A DNA stretch of 38,930 nucleotides from JBNKWA01 sp050299555 (GCA_050299555.1 JBNKWA010000023.1:1-38930), one strand, 5' to 3'. Counted from the stretch's first letter, positions 1 through 7,262 are shown. The notes: a model not told the origin generated them from the letters alone. Made by a program: numbers and translations.

Positions 1-32
<32 letters not shown>

Positions 33-205
33 CTCCAGGCCCCAGGCCCGGGCCCCGAGTGGCTGGATCCCGCCAAACGTTCGCGGTCTGCCTTCGGCAG
101 ACGCGCTCCGATTGACGGTCCCGGCCCACGCGCCTGGTGGCGCGCGGGTCCGGCCCTTGGCGCCCGGGCGCTCTTTCCGCCTTGCCGCACCGGTTGCGAT
201 GCCTT

Positions 206-254
206 GATCGCGCCCGGGCCGCTCCCCGCCCACCCACCCTCGCGTCCCGGGCGC
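206..254. repeat. Module 2 GC-rich hairpin repeat, copy 1
   Basis: A 9-bp perfect inverted repeat, GCGCCCGGG (210-218) and CCCGGGCGC (246-254), encloses a C-rich loop containing CGCTCCCC and CCACCCACCC. The segment 206-244 matches the last 39 bases of the window (38892-38930) with one extra C. It lies 46 bp beyond the stop codon of the minus-strand lipoprotein gene that ends at 300, so it sits at a gene 3' end. Confidence 0.75.
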
Positions 255-299
255 TATCGACGTTGCGCCCGGGATGGCGGCGGGCGGAACTTGCCCTTG

Positions 300-710
300 T
301 CAGCCTGACAGCCGCGCCAGTTCCGCCGACAGGGCGCGGGCATCGGCGATGGCCTTCCTCAGCCCCGCGGCATCGCCGGGTTTCGAGGTCAGCGCCGTCT
401 GGATGCGCGCCTCCGAGGCCGGCGTCAGCCGCCCGCCCTCGGCCCGGATCGCCGCCCTCTGGGCGACGATCTGCCGCTTCAGCCGGGCGTGTTCGCCCTG
501 CAACGCGGCGAGTTCCGCCGTCAGCGCCGCGTTGGTGGCACGCGCCTCGGCCACCCCTTGCTCGCGCTCGGCCACCCTGGCGTCATAGCCGCCGCCGGCG
601 ATCCCGGCGACGCCGTTGAAGAAACCGCCCTCGGCCGGGTCGGGGCTGTCGCAGCCCGCCACCAGCACCGCCACCCCGGCGATGATCCACCCCTGCCATC
701 CCTGGCGCAT
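300..710 (-). CDS. Small coiled-coil lipoprotein
   Basis: A 136-residue protein of unknown function. It starts MRQGWQGWII, followed by a short hydrophobic stretch and a lipobox-like LVAGC at about residues 17-21, so it is probably a lipid-anchored envelope protein. A Gly-rich piece (GVAGIAGGG) precedes a long Ala/Glu/Arg-rich helix predicted to form a coiled coil. The ATG at 708-710 lies two bases after the stop codon of the upstream gene, with GGGGAGG about ten bases before it, so the two are translated together. Its layout (lipobox, Gly-rich segment, coiled coil) parallels the gene upstream, suggesting diverged paralogues or partners. Both follow the caspase-like protease gene on the same strand. 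The family is not recognised. Confidence 0.75.
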   Translation of the reverse strand: MRQGWQGWIIAGVAVLVAGCDSPDPAEGGFFNGVAGIAGGGYDARVAEREQGVAEARATNAALTAELAALQGEHARLKRQIVAQRAAIRAEGGRLTPASEARIQTALTSKPGDAAGLRKAIADARALSAELARLSG

Positions 711-712
711 CG

Positions 713-1414
713 TCAGACCTCCCCGGCCAGCGTGTCGGCGATCTCGCGCATGGCCGCGATGCGGCGGCTGAGCTCGGCGATCTGCGGGTCGATCCCGGTC
801 AGTTCGCCCTCGACCAGCCCCAGCGAGCGGGTCGACTGGAACTCCTCCTGCCGCTTCTCGGCCCCGTCGATGGCCCGGCGCATGTTGCCGAGGTTGGTCT
901 CGGCGTCGCGCAGCTCGGCGCTCAGTGCCGCCGAGCCGCGGGACGAGGCGCGCACCTCGGCCAGTTCCGTTTCCTGCAGCGCCAGCACCGCCCGCATGGT
1001 GGCGATCGCTGCCGCCACTTCGGCATTGGTGGCGTCGATATCGGCCTTCACCTTCTGAAGCTGCGCCTCCTTGCTGGCATAGTGATCCTGCACCCAGGCG
1101 ACATAGCCGCCGGCGGCGATGCCCACCGGGATGCCGATATAGATCCCGGGCCGCGCCGACTTGCCGCCGAAGACCTTGACCCCGGCCGCCCCCGCCACCG
1201 CACCGGCCAGTGCCCCCTCCACCAGGGTTCGCTGCAGCGCCGTCGCCCGGCGGCCGAGATCCCGCTCGGCCGGGCTGGCCCCGGCAGGGGTGGGCGCCGG
1301 GGGCTTCGGCCCGCCGGCACCGCAGGCGGCAAGCGCCGCGACAAGGGTCAGCGCCACCAGCCGGCGGCCCAGTTTCTTGCGGCCTAGTTGCGCGGAAGGA
1401 AATCCGATAGCCAT
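713..1414 (-). CDS. Coiled-coil lipoprotein with Gly-rich membrane-inserting segment
   Basis: A 233-residue protein, probably a lipoprotein: a basic start (GRKKLGRR), a hydrophobic stretch and a lipobox-like LAAC at about residues 28-31, then a Pro-rich linker. Residues 65-110 contain small-residue-rich hydrophobic pieces (GALAGAVAGAAG and GIYIGIPVGIAAGGYVA) resembling glycine-zipper segments that insert in or lie against membranes. Residues 115-233 form long charged helices likely to be coiled coil. The ATG at 1412-1414 lies inside the end of the caspase-like gene (31-bp overlap), so expression is coupled to it. No enzyme motif is visible. The predicted role is envelope-associated and inferred only from architecture; the substrate or partner is unknown. 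Confidence 0.8.
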   Translation of the reverse strand: MAIGFPSAQLGRKKLGRRLVALTLVAALAACGAGGPKPPAPTPAGASPAERDLGRRATALQRTLVEGALAGAVAGAAGVKVFGGKSARPGIYIGIPVGIAAGGYVAWVQDHYASKEAQLQKVKADIDATNAEVAAAIATMRAVLALQETELAEVRASSRGSAALSAELRDAETNLGNMRRAIDGAEKRQEEFQSTRSLGLVEGELTGIDPQIAELSRRIAAMREIADTLAGEV

Positions 1415-2940
1415 GCGTAGCTCCCATCGTGATCGTTGCCGCCGTACAGCGCTGCGTGGCGGAGGAAAAGCTCGGCATCGGCGGCCATGCGCCCGGAAAT
1501 CGCGCTGTCCTCGGACAGCCCGGCCCGGGCGAGGCCCAGCCAGGGGCCGAACTGGTCGGCGGCGCTGGCGATCAGCGCCTCGTACTGGCTGCGGCTGGCA
1601 TCGAGCCGCGCCAGCACCGTCTCGCGGTTGCTGCGGATGGCGGCGAGATCGCCCCGGGCCTCGACCAGCAGCGCCGCCGCCTGAGCGTTGCCTTCGGCCA
1701 GCGCCGCAAGCTGCGCGCCGGCCTCCTCGGCCATGCCCAGCGTGCGGTCGACACCGGCCAGCGCGGCGAGATCCGAACGCAGGCGCTGGGCGTTGTGGGC
1801 CGCCAGCGCCACGGTCATCCGCGCCGCATCGGCATAGAGCCGGTCGAGCGACGGCGGCTCGCCCTTAGGCAGTTGCGCCGCATAGCGCACCAGCGCGTCG
1901 CGGAGCGTCGGGTCGGGCAGGCCGGCATCGCTGCCCGGCGGCAGATAGCCCAGGATCACCAGCGCCGCGGTCAGCTGGCGGGGCCGGGCATAGGCCACCA
2001 GCGCCGCCACGTCGCCGGCGTCCGGGGCCGCGGCCCCACGCGCCTCCAGCCCGGCGATGCGGTCGCGGGCGAAGCCGGCGAAGAGCCCGCCGGGATAGGC
2101 GTCGAGATAGCCGCGATAGGCCGCCTCGCCGCCGGTCACGCTGGCCAGCCGCCAGGCGGCGATCTCCTCGTCCACCGCCGGTGCGGCCTCGCCGCCCGCC
2201 GACGGGTTCAGCACGTGCTCGCCGATCACCGATTCCTCGACCCAGGGCACCTGCCGCCCGGCACTGTCCAGCAGCACCTGCTGGCGGACCCTGCCGAACA
2301 TCAGCCGCACATCGACGCCGGGCGCGGCGACATTGGCCACCAGCGCCCGGGTGAAAAGGCTGTTCTCGCCGCCGCCGTCATAGGCGACGTTGCCAGGATC
2401 GGTGGCATAGGCGATCAGGAGCCCGACACCGCCCTGGGAACGCGCCAGCCCCCGGGCCGCCGCCCCGGCCTCGACGAAGGGGTTGTTGCGGCAGGCATCG
2501 AGCACGATCACCCCGAGCCCGGGCCGGGCGCGCAGGAACCGGGCCCGGATCTCGCTCAGGGTCACCGACTCGCGGCGCACCTCGTCCAGCGACAGCGTCC
2601 CGAACCCGGCGGTCAGAAGATGGTTCTCGCCCTCGATCTGCACCCCGTGGCCGGCGAAGAACAGAAGTGCGATCCCGGCCCCGGCCATGGCGCCCTCGAA
2701 ACGCTCCATGGCGCGGCCGACCGCCACCCGGTCGGCGTTCACCGCCGTCGTCACCTCGAAGCCCAGGCCTTCGAGCGCGGTTGCCAGCGCGGCTACGTCG
2801 TGGCCGGGGTTTCTCAGCGCCATCTCGGGATTGGCGTAGCGGTCGTTGCCGATCAGCAGCGCCACGCGGCCGGCTGCCGACGCCGCATGCGCGGCGACGA
2901 GAACGGCCATCGCGGCCAGCAGCAAGGCGAGGCGGATCAT
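1384..2940 (-). CDS. Secreted caspase-family (peptidase C14) protease
   Basis: A 518-residue protein with an N-terminal signal peptide (residues 1-23, cut after ASA) and a caspase-like fold directly after it, beginning RVALLIGNDRYAN. The catalytic dyad is visible: His98 in FFAGHGVQ and Cys150 in VLDACRNNPF. These are the usual motifs of bacterial caspase homologues (peptidase family C14), which cut after Arg/Lys or Asp depending on subgroup. The C-terminal half (about 260-518) is an Ala-rich helical region with no recognised domain; it may be regulatory or a substrate. I chose the ATG at 2940 because it starts the signal peptide and has GGAG upstream; an ATG at 2955 is possible. Two lipoprotein genes follow in the same operon, the first overlapping by 31 bp, suggesting a joint periplasmic or envelope function. 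Confidence 0.87.
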   Translation of the reverse strand: MIRLALLLAAMAVLVAAHAASAAGRVALLIGNDRYANPEMALRNPGHDVAALATALEGLGFEVTTAVNADRVAVGRAMERFEGAMAGAGIALLFFAGHGVQIEGENHLLTAGFGTLSLDEVRRESVTLSEIRARFLRARPGLGVIVLDACRNNPFVEAGAAARGLARSQGGVGLLIAYATDPGNVAYDGGGENSLFTRALVANVAAPGVDVRLMFGRVRQQVLLDSAGRQVPWVEESVIGEHVLNPSAGGEAAPAVDEEIAAWRLASVTGGEAAYRGYLDAYPGGLFAGFARDRIAGLEARGAAAPDAGDVAALVAYARPRQLTAALVILGYLPPGSDAGLPDPTLRDALVRYAAQLPKGEPPSLDRLYADAARMTVALAAHNAQRLRSDLAALAGVDRTLGMAEEAGAQLAALAEGNAQAAALLVEARGDLAAIRSNRETVLARLDASRSQYEALIASAADQFGPWLGLARAGLSEDSAISGRMAADAELFLRHAALYGGNDHDGSYAWLSDFLPRN

Positions 2941-3147
2941 GCCCGGCGACTCCATGCGAAGGCGCCGTCGCCCCCCCGCGGCGCCCGTTGACGCCACCCT
3001 AGCACAGGCTTTGTGCCCGGTGGTGTGACTTCACGCACAGGCGCCGGGGCCCCTGAGGGCGCAGTCTTTCCCGCGCCGCCGCGCGGTGCTTTACGCAGGC
3101 GCCGGCGGCGCGTATCGTTTCACGGACGGAAACGGAGGATGCCGATC

Positions 3148-3570
3148 ATGCGGGACCTGGGCGAGGGGCTGGCATCGCTGGCCGGAGGCGTCAGCCTGGC
3201 GCGTTTTGCGGGCTTCGACGGCGAGGGGCAGCCGCTGGTGCTGAGCTCGCTGTCGGTGGAGCCGCTGCCGGCGCGCTCGCTGGTCGGCCTCGCCGCCGCC
3301 ACCGAAGGCGACGAGGTGGCCATCGCCTGGCTCGACGACGACCGCACCGCGCCGCTGATCCTGGGGCTGGTCAACCCGCCGGTGGCGGTGGCCGAGGTGG
3401 ATGGCGACGCGAAACACGTCATCGAGGGCCGCGAACAGGTGGTGATCCGCTGCGGCAAGGCCTCGATCGTGATGAAGAAGGACGGTCACATCACCATTCG
3501 CGGCACCTATCTGGTCAGCCACGCCTCGGCGGCGAATCGCATCCGGGGCGGCTCGGTGAACCTGAACTGA
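3148..3570 (+). CDS. DUF6484-like protein (type VI secretion associated)
   Basis: A 140-residue protein. The N-terminal part (about 5-85) matches the pattern of DUF6484 proteins, which are encoded beside VgrG, PAAR and DUF2169 genes of type VI secretion systems: a beta-rich domain with a GDEVAIAWLDDDRTAPLILGLV-type core. The C-terminal 50 residues (KKDGHITIRGTYLVSHA, then NRIRGGSVNLN) resemble the repeating beta-helical tail of VgrG spikes. The ATG at 3148 is preferred because GGAGG sits nine bases upstream; an in-frame ATG at 3139 would touch the ribosome site. It is followed after 12 bp by a second T6SS-type gene. No core T6SS gene lies in the window, so this is an orphan module or a remnant. 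Family assignment is from memory of motifs. Confidence 0.7.
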   Translation: MRDLGEGLASLAGGVSLARFAGFDGEGQPLVLSSLSVEPLPARSLVGLAAATEGDEVAIAWLDDDRTAPLILGLVNPPVAVAEVDGDAKHVIEGREQVVIRCGKASIVMKKDGHITIRGTYLVSHASAANRIRGGSVNLN

Positions 3571-3582
3571 GCGGGTGACCCC

Positions 3583-3942
3583 GTGGCGGCCGTGGCCCGC
3601 ACCCCGACATCGGCGCCTGTCCTTCCCGAGATCGTGCGCCAGCATGCCGAGATGGCGGCGTTCCTGTGGACCGTCTACGACCGCCACCTGCTGGACCCGG
3701 ACGAGAACCCGGACATGGACGAGGAGCGGCTCGACCGGCTGATCGAGCGGCTGGAGGCGCATCTCGACGGGCTGCGGGTGGCGGGCGCGGACGGCAGGCG
3801 CATCGCGGCCGAGCTGTTCGAGGAATATCCCGAGGCGGGGGAGCTGTTCGTGGTGCGGATGCTGGAGGCGAAACGGGCGATCCCCGTCCGCGAACTCGAC
3901 CTTGCCCAGGTGCGCGAGTACATCGCCAGCCGGCTCGGCTGA
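3583..3942 (+). CDS. Short TIGR02270-like protein, probably truncated
   Basis: A 119-residue protein from a GTG start. Residues 12-70 (IVRQHAEMAAFLW and LDRLIERLEAHLDGLRVAG) match the N-terminus of the TIGR02270 family, HEAT-repeat-like proteins of roughly 400 residues found in type VI secretion loci. After about residue 70 the sequence runs only to ELFEEYPEAGELFVVRML and a short tail, so the large repeat region is absent. It lies 12 bp after the DUF6484-like gene, and the composite repeat begins about 40 bp after its stop codon. This suggests a 3' truncation at or near the repeat, but a naturally short family member cannot be excluded. GTG at 3592 is an alternative start. Confidence 0.65.
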   Translation: MAAVARTPTSAPVLPEIVRQHAEMAAFLWTVYDRHLLDPDENPDMDEERLDRLIERLEAHLDGLRVAGADGRRIAAELFEEYPEAGELFVVRMLEAKRAIPVRELDLAQVREYIASRLG

Positions 3943-3982
3943 GGCCTGCCGCGGGTCTCTGCCGCGGTGCCCGCGGGGCCAT

Positions 3983-4091
3983 GCTCCCGCCCGCCGGCTT
4001 CCGGTTGCTTCGCAACCGTCGCCGCCGGTTTGGGCTGAAGGCGGCCCGGCCTCCCCCTTGCGGGTCGGCCGGCCCGTTGCATCGGCGCACC
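3983..4091 (+). repeat. Module 3 repeat, copy A
   Basis: A 109-bp GC-rich segment with an inverted partner at 6178-6298. Shared blocks include CTCCCGCCCGCCG, TCGCCGCCGGTTTGGG, CCTCCCCCTTGCGGGTCGGC and CGGCGCACC. It contains a perfect hairpin, CGGTTGC (4002-4008), TTC, GCAACCG (4012-4018). The partner has GGGTCGCC/GGCGACCC at the same place, so paired positions changed together. No coding potential is apparent. Confidence 0.8.
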
Positions 4092-4130
4092 CGGCCGCAG
4101 CGCCGTGCCGGGGGGAGTTGCCGTTCGGCC

Positions 4131-4171
4131 GCGCCCGGGGCGCTCCCCGCCCGCCCACCCTCGCGCCCCGG
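4131..4171. repeat. Module 2 GC-rich hairpin repeat, copy 2
   Basis: CCGGGGCGC (4135-4143) and GCGCCCCGG (4163-4171) form a 9-bp perfect stem around a C-rich loop with CCCGCCCGCCCACCC. It matches the copy at 206-254 across the loop and one arm. It lies between module 3 (ends 4091) and module 1 (starts 4220), making this intergenic stretch (3943-4469) a three-module composite. Confidence 0.75.
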
Positions 4172-4219
4172 CGGCAAGGCGGGCGCGATCCGCGGCGGTT
4201 TTCACGCGCCCGCACCGGC

Positions 4220-4386
4220 GTTAACATTTTTATATAGTTATTTCAGATACTTGGGCATGCGTCCCCATGGGGACGCCTGACCGTCCGATCCGGCCGGCTT
4301 GTCATCGCCGGTCGCGTCCCCACAAGCGTCCCCACGGGAAGTCCCGCGATTCCAGTACCTTGACCCCCCGTCCCCATGGGGACGCC
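4220..4386 (+). repeat. Module 1 dyad element, copy A
   Basis: GTTAAC at 4220 opens an AT-rich block of about 30 bp, unusual in this GC-rich DNA. Exactly 41 bp further on is the dyad GTCCCCATGGGGAC (4261-4274), extended to the 18-bp palindrome GCGTCCCCATGGGGACGC. GTCCCC half-sites follow at 4316-4321 and 4328-4333, then TTGACCCCCC (4360-4369) directly abutting a second dyad GTCCCCATGGGGAC (4370-4383). The same order and spacing recur in three other places. It lies between a truncated T6SS-type gene and murD. Confidence 0.9.
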
Positions 4387-4469
4387 CTGCTCGGCGCCAT
4401 GGCAAGCCGGTGCTGGCGCCCGGGCTGCCACCGCGCTATTGCCGGCGCTGGAAGCCAGGGGAAAGCGGC

Positions 4470-5879
4470 ATGATCCCGGTCAGGGGATACGAGGGACACA
4501 AGGTGGCGGTGCTGGGGCTCGGTCGCTCGGGTCTGGCGGTGGCGCGGGCGCTTGTCGCCGGTGGGGCCGAGCCGGTCTGCTGGGACGACGACCCGGCGGC
4601 CCGCGAAGCCGCCGCGGCCGAGGGGTTGCCGCTGGCCGATCTTGGCCGGGACAGTGCCTGGCACGGCGTGGTGGCGCTGATCCTGTCGCCGGGGATCCCG
4701 CATCTCTATCCGGCGCCGCACCCCGCGGTGGCCATGGCCTGGGACCGGGGCGTGGCGGTCGACAACGATATCGGGCTGTTCTTCCGCTCCTGGGCGACGC
4801 CGGACTGGGACGGGTTCGATCCGGTGCCGCGGGTGGTCGCCATCACCGGCTCGAACGGCAAGTCGACCACCACGGCGCTGCTGTCGCATGTCCTCAAGGA
4901 TGCCGGCCGGCCGGTGCAGACCGGCGGCAATATCGGCGTCGGGGTGCTCGGGCTGGAGCCGGCGCGGGAGGGCGAGGTGGCGGTGCTGGAGCTGTCGTCG
5001 TACCAGACCGATCTCGCCCGCACCCTGACCCCCGACATCGCGGTGTTCCTGAACCTCAAGCCCGACCATCTCGACCGCCATGGCGGGCTCGGCGGTTACT
5101 TCGCCGCCAAGGCGCGGCTCTTCACCCAGGGCGCGCCGGAGCGGGCGATCATCGGCATCGACGAGGACGAGGGCCGGTTCCTGGCCAACCAGATGCGCGA
5201 GCAGGCGGAGAGCGGCGATCCGGTGATCCCGATCTCGGTCACCCGCAAGGCCCCGGCCCACGGCTGGTCGGTGGTGGCGCGCAAGGGGTTCCTCGCCGAG
5301 TGGCGCCACGGCCGGCAACTGGCCTCGGTCGACCTGCGCGGCATGGCCAGCCTGCCCGGGGCCCACAACCACCAGAACGCCTGCGCGGCCTATGCCGCGG
5401 CGCGGGCGCTCGGCCTCGGCCCGCGGCAGATCGAGGCTGCCATGGCCAGCTACCCGGGCCTGCCGCATCGCAGCCAGTTCCTCGGCGAGAAGGCGGGGGT
5501 ACGCTTCGTCAACGACAGCAAGGCGACCAATGCCGACGCCGCCGAGAAGGCGCTCATGGCCTTCGACCGGATCCGCTGGATCGCCGGCGGGCGGATGAAG
5601 GAGGGCGGCATCGCGGCCCTGAGGCCGCTCTTCGGGCGGGTGGCCAAGGCCTACCTGATCGGCGAGGCGGCACCGGCCTTCGCGGCCGAGCTGGGCGATA
5701 CGCCGCATGCGGACCTCGGCACCATGGCGGCCGCTGTGGCCGCCGCCACGGCCGAGGCGGAACCGGGCGACACCGTGCTGCTGGCGCCGGCCTGCGCCAG
5801 CTTCGACCAGTACCGGAGCTTCGAGGAGCGGGGCGAGGATTTCGCCCGCGCCGTCCGCGCCCACCTGGGCGCCGACTGA
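4470..5879 (+). CDS. murD: UDP-N-acetylmuramoyl-L-alanine:D-glutamate ligase
   Basis: MurD adds D-glutamate to UDP-MurNAc-L-alanine with ATP in the cytoplasm, the second amino-acid step of peptidoglycan precursor synthesis. The 469-residue length is normal. Visible motifs: a Rossmann-like N-terminus (KVAVLGLGRSG, about 12-22), the ATP loop GSNGKSTTT (127-135), the Mur ligase signature NLKPDHLDRHG, NDSKATNADA, and a C-terminal domain ending with PACASFDQYRSFEERG. The ATG at 4470 has AGGGGAAA just upstream; a longer reading frame to 4299 would run through the repeat and is rejected. murD normally sits in the dcw cell-wall cluster between mraY and ftsW. Here it stands alone, with oppositely oriented copies of the composite repeat on each side (3983-4386 and 5903-6298). 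Confidence 0.96.
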   Translation: MIPVRGYEGHKVAVLGLGRSGLAVARALVAGGAEPVCWDDDPAAREAAAAEGLPLADLGRDSAWHGVVALILSPGIPHLYPAPHPAVAMAWDRGVAVDNDIGLFFRSWATPDWDGFDPVPRVVAITGSNGKSTTTALLSHVLKDAGRPVQTGGNIGVGVLGLEPAREGEVAVLELSSYQTDLARTLTPDIAVFLNLKPDHLDRHGGLGGYFAAKARLFTQGAPERAIIGIDEDEGRFLANQMREQAESGDPVIPISVTRKAPAHGWSVVARKGFLAEWRHGRQLASVDLRGMASLPGAHNHQNACAAYAAARALGLGPRQIEAAMASYPGLPHRSQFLGEKAGVRFVNDSKATNADAAEKALMAFDRIRWIAGGRMKEGGIAALRPLFGRVAKAYLIGEAAPAFAAELGDTPHADLGTMAAAVAAATAEAEPGDTVLLAPACASFDQYRSFEERGEDFARAVRAHLGAD

Positions 5880-5902
5880 CCCCGCGACTCCGGGCCGTCC
5901 GC

Positions 5903-6083
5903 GACGCGTCCCCATGGGGACGCCCTGTAAGCTGCTGTTATCACGCATGTTTTCGTGGGGACACGTGTGGGGACGCCAGATCGCGCCCGGGCGCGACAAT
6001 CACCAGCGAAATCGCGGACAGGCGCGCGTCCCCACGGGGACGCATGTCTATCTATCTGATATCAAAAGATAAAAGTGTTAACG
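5903..6083 (-). repeat. Module 1 dyad element, copy B (inverted)
   Basis: This is the minus-strand copy. Read on that strand, GTTAAC (6082-6077) lies exactly 41 bp before GTCCCCGTGGGGAC (6041-6028). GTCCCC half-sites follow at 5974-5969 and 5962-5957, then the second dyad GTCCCCATGGGGAC (5908-5921, an 18-bp palindrome at 5906-5923). The TTGACCCCCC flank of the other copies is degenerate here. Between the dyads is the 16-bp palindrome TCGCGCCCGGGCGCGA (5981-5996), which resembles a module 2 stem without its loop. The element lies in the convergent gap between murD and the minus-strand hydrolase gene. Confidence 0.88.
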
Positions 6084-6177
6084 CCAGTGCGGACAGGTGC
6101 GGACGCACATCAAGTCGCGGGTCATTTCCACCGGGCGACGGCCGCCTGGATGCCATCTGTCACCTGCCCCGACGCTG

Positions 6178-6298
6178 GTGCGCCGACGCAACGGCCCGGC
6201 CGACCCGCAAGGGGGAGGACGGGCCGCCCTCCTCCATCTGCCCCGGCCCAAACCGGCGGCGAGGGTCGCCGGAGGCGACCCGAGGCGGCGGGCGGGAG
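6178..6298 (-). repeat. Module 3 repeat, copy B (inverted)
   Basis: This is the reverse-complement partner of 3983-4091. It has a perfect 8-bp hairpin, GGGTCGCC (6263-6270) and GGCGACCC (6274-6281), with a 3-base loop. Compared with copy A, at least two stem pairs changed on both sides (T-A to C-G and C-G to G-C). The repeat ends nine bases before the stop codon of the hydrolase gene at 6307. Confidence 0.8.
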
Positions 6299-6306
6299 TA
6301 CGCGCC

Positions 6307-7257
6307 TCAGAGGCCGATTTCGGTCAGAAAGGCTTCGGCCTCGGCCCAGAACCGGGCGCGGTAATGCGCCGCCTCCATCAGCACCTCGTGGCGGGCGCCG
6401 TCGAGCTCCACCAGCCGGCCCCGGGGCATGCGGGCGATGCCGCGGCGCACCGCCCCGGGGTCGACGACGGTCTCGTCCGAGCCGAGGAAGGCCAGCGCCG
6501 GCACATCGGGCATCGGCGCGGCGGCCAGCGCCGCCGTCTCGGCATGCGCGGCCCTGAGCCAGGCGAGACTGGGCCCGCCCAGCCCCAATGCCGGCACCTC
6601 GGCAAGCTGGGCGTTCATCCGGTCATAGGTTGCACGGTCGCTGGTCAGCATGTTGGGGGCGAAGGCCTCGGAGGCGATGTAGCTGGTGGGCCCGGTCCCG
6701 GGGGCGAAACTGTGGCCGAATCCGATCTGCGGCCCGACCGTGAACAGCAGCCGGGCGAAGAACTGGCGCACCGGCGGCATGGCGATGCCCCACATGGGCG
6801 CGGTAAGGATCGCCCCGGCCGGCGCCAGCCCGCCGAGCAGCGCCCTGAGGCCGATGCAGCCGCCCATGGAATGGGCCAGCATGACCCGCGGCCCCGGCAG
6901 CGCCGCCACCGCCGGGAGGCCAAGCAACGCCGCCAGGTCGTCCTGGTATTCGGCAAAATCCTCCACATGGCCCATCTTCGGCTGCCATGGCGGCCGGTCG
7001 GACAGGCCCTGGCCGCGCCAGTCGAGCGTCGCCACGGCGAGCCGTCGCTCTACCAGCCCGGCGATGGTGGGTCCGTATTTCTCCAGGTATTCGGTGCGCC
7101 CGGACAGGAGCAGCACCGTGGCGCGGGCATCCGCCACCGGCCAGATGCCGCCGCGCAGCCGGGTGCCGTCGCCGGCGCGGAACCAGAACGCGGTCCCGCC
7201 CGGCGGCGCCTCGGCAATGGCGTCGTGAAACGGCGCCGGCTCCAGCCCCTCGCCCAC
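6307..7257 (-). CDS. Alpha/beta hydrolase, lysophospholipase (PldB-like)
   Basis: A 316-residue alpha/beta hydrolase of the lysophospholipase or monoacylglycerol lipase type, predicted to cleave acyl esters of lipids in the cytoplasm or at the membrane. The nucleophile elbow is LAHSMGG with Ser130. The oxyanion region VLLLSGRTEYLEKY and the LDWRGQGLSDRP motif are typical. The likely acid is Asp261 or Asp266 in LGSDETVVDPG, and the catalytic His is His290 in LDGARHEVLME. No signal peptide is seen. The start is a GTG at 7257, five bases after the stop codon of the SCP2 gene, so the two are probably co-translated. This pairing with a lipid-binding SCP2 protein fits a lipid-related role, which is inferred. 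The substrate is unknown. Confidence 0.88.
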   Translation of the reverse strand: MGEGLEPAPFHDAIAEAPPGGTAFWFRAGDGTRLRGGIWPVADARATVLLLSGRTEYLEKYGPTIAGLVERRLAVATLDWRGQGLSDRPPWQPKMGHVEDFAEYQDDLAALLGLPAVAALPGPRVMLAHSMGGCIGLRALLGGLAPAGAILTAPMWGIAMPPVRQFFARLLFTVGPQIGFGHSFAPGTGPTSYIASEAFAPNMLTSDRATYDRMNAQLAEVPALGLGGPSLAWLRAAHAETAALAAAPMPDVPALAFLGSDETVVDPGAVRRGIARMPRGRLVELDGARHEVLMEAAHYRARFWAEAEAFLTEIGL

Positions 7258-7262
7258 CCGGG

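Noticed and set aside
4219..4250. GTTAAC in the AT block as a CtrA (TTAA-N7-TTAA) site
   Set aside because: No second TTAA is found at the required seven-base spacing in any of the copies.
4220..4386. Reading the GTCCCC half-site series as a CRISPR array
   Set aside because: Spacing is irregular, units are too short and too few, and no cas genes are present.
4360..4388. TTGACC before the second dyad as a sigma-70 -35 box with the dyad as operator
   Set aside because: No -10-like sequence is found about 17 bases downstream; that stretch is GC-rich in all copies.
4299..4469. A longer murD start running through the repeat
   Set aside because: The extra 57 residues are translated repeat sequence, not MurD; the ATG at 4470 has a ribosome site and the family N-terminus.
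6022..6364. Small frames in and around the repeats (for example translations containing SPWGR or HGDA motifs)
   Set aside because: The repeated peptide words come from the DNA dyad read in different frames on both strands, not from a conserved protein.
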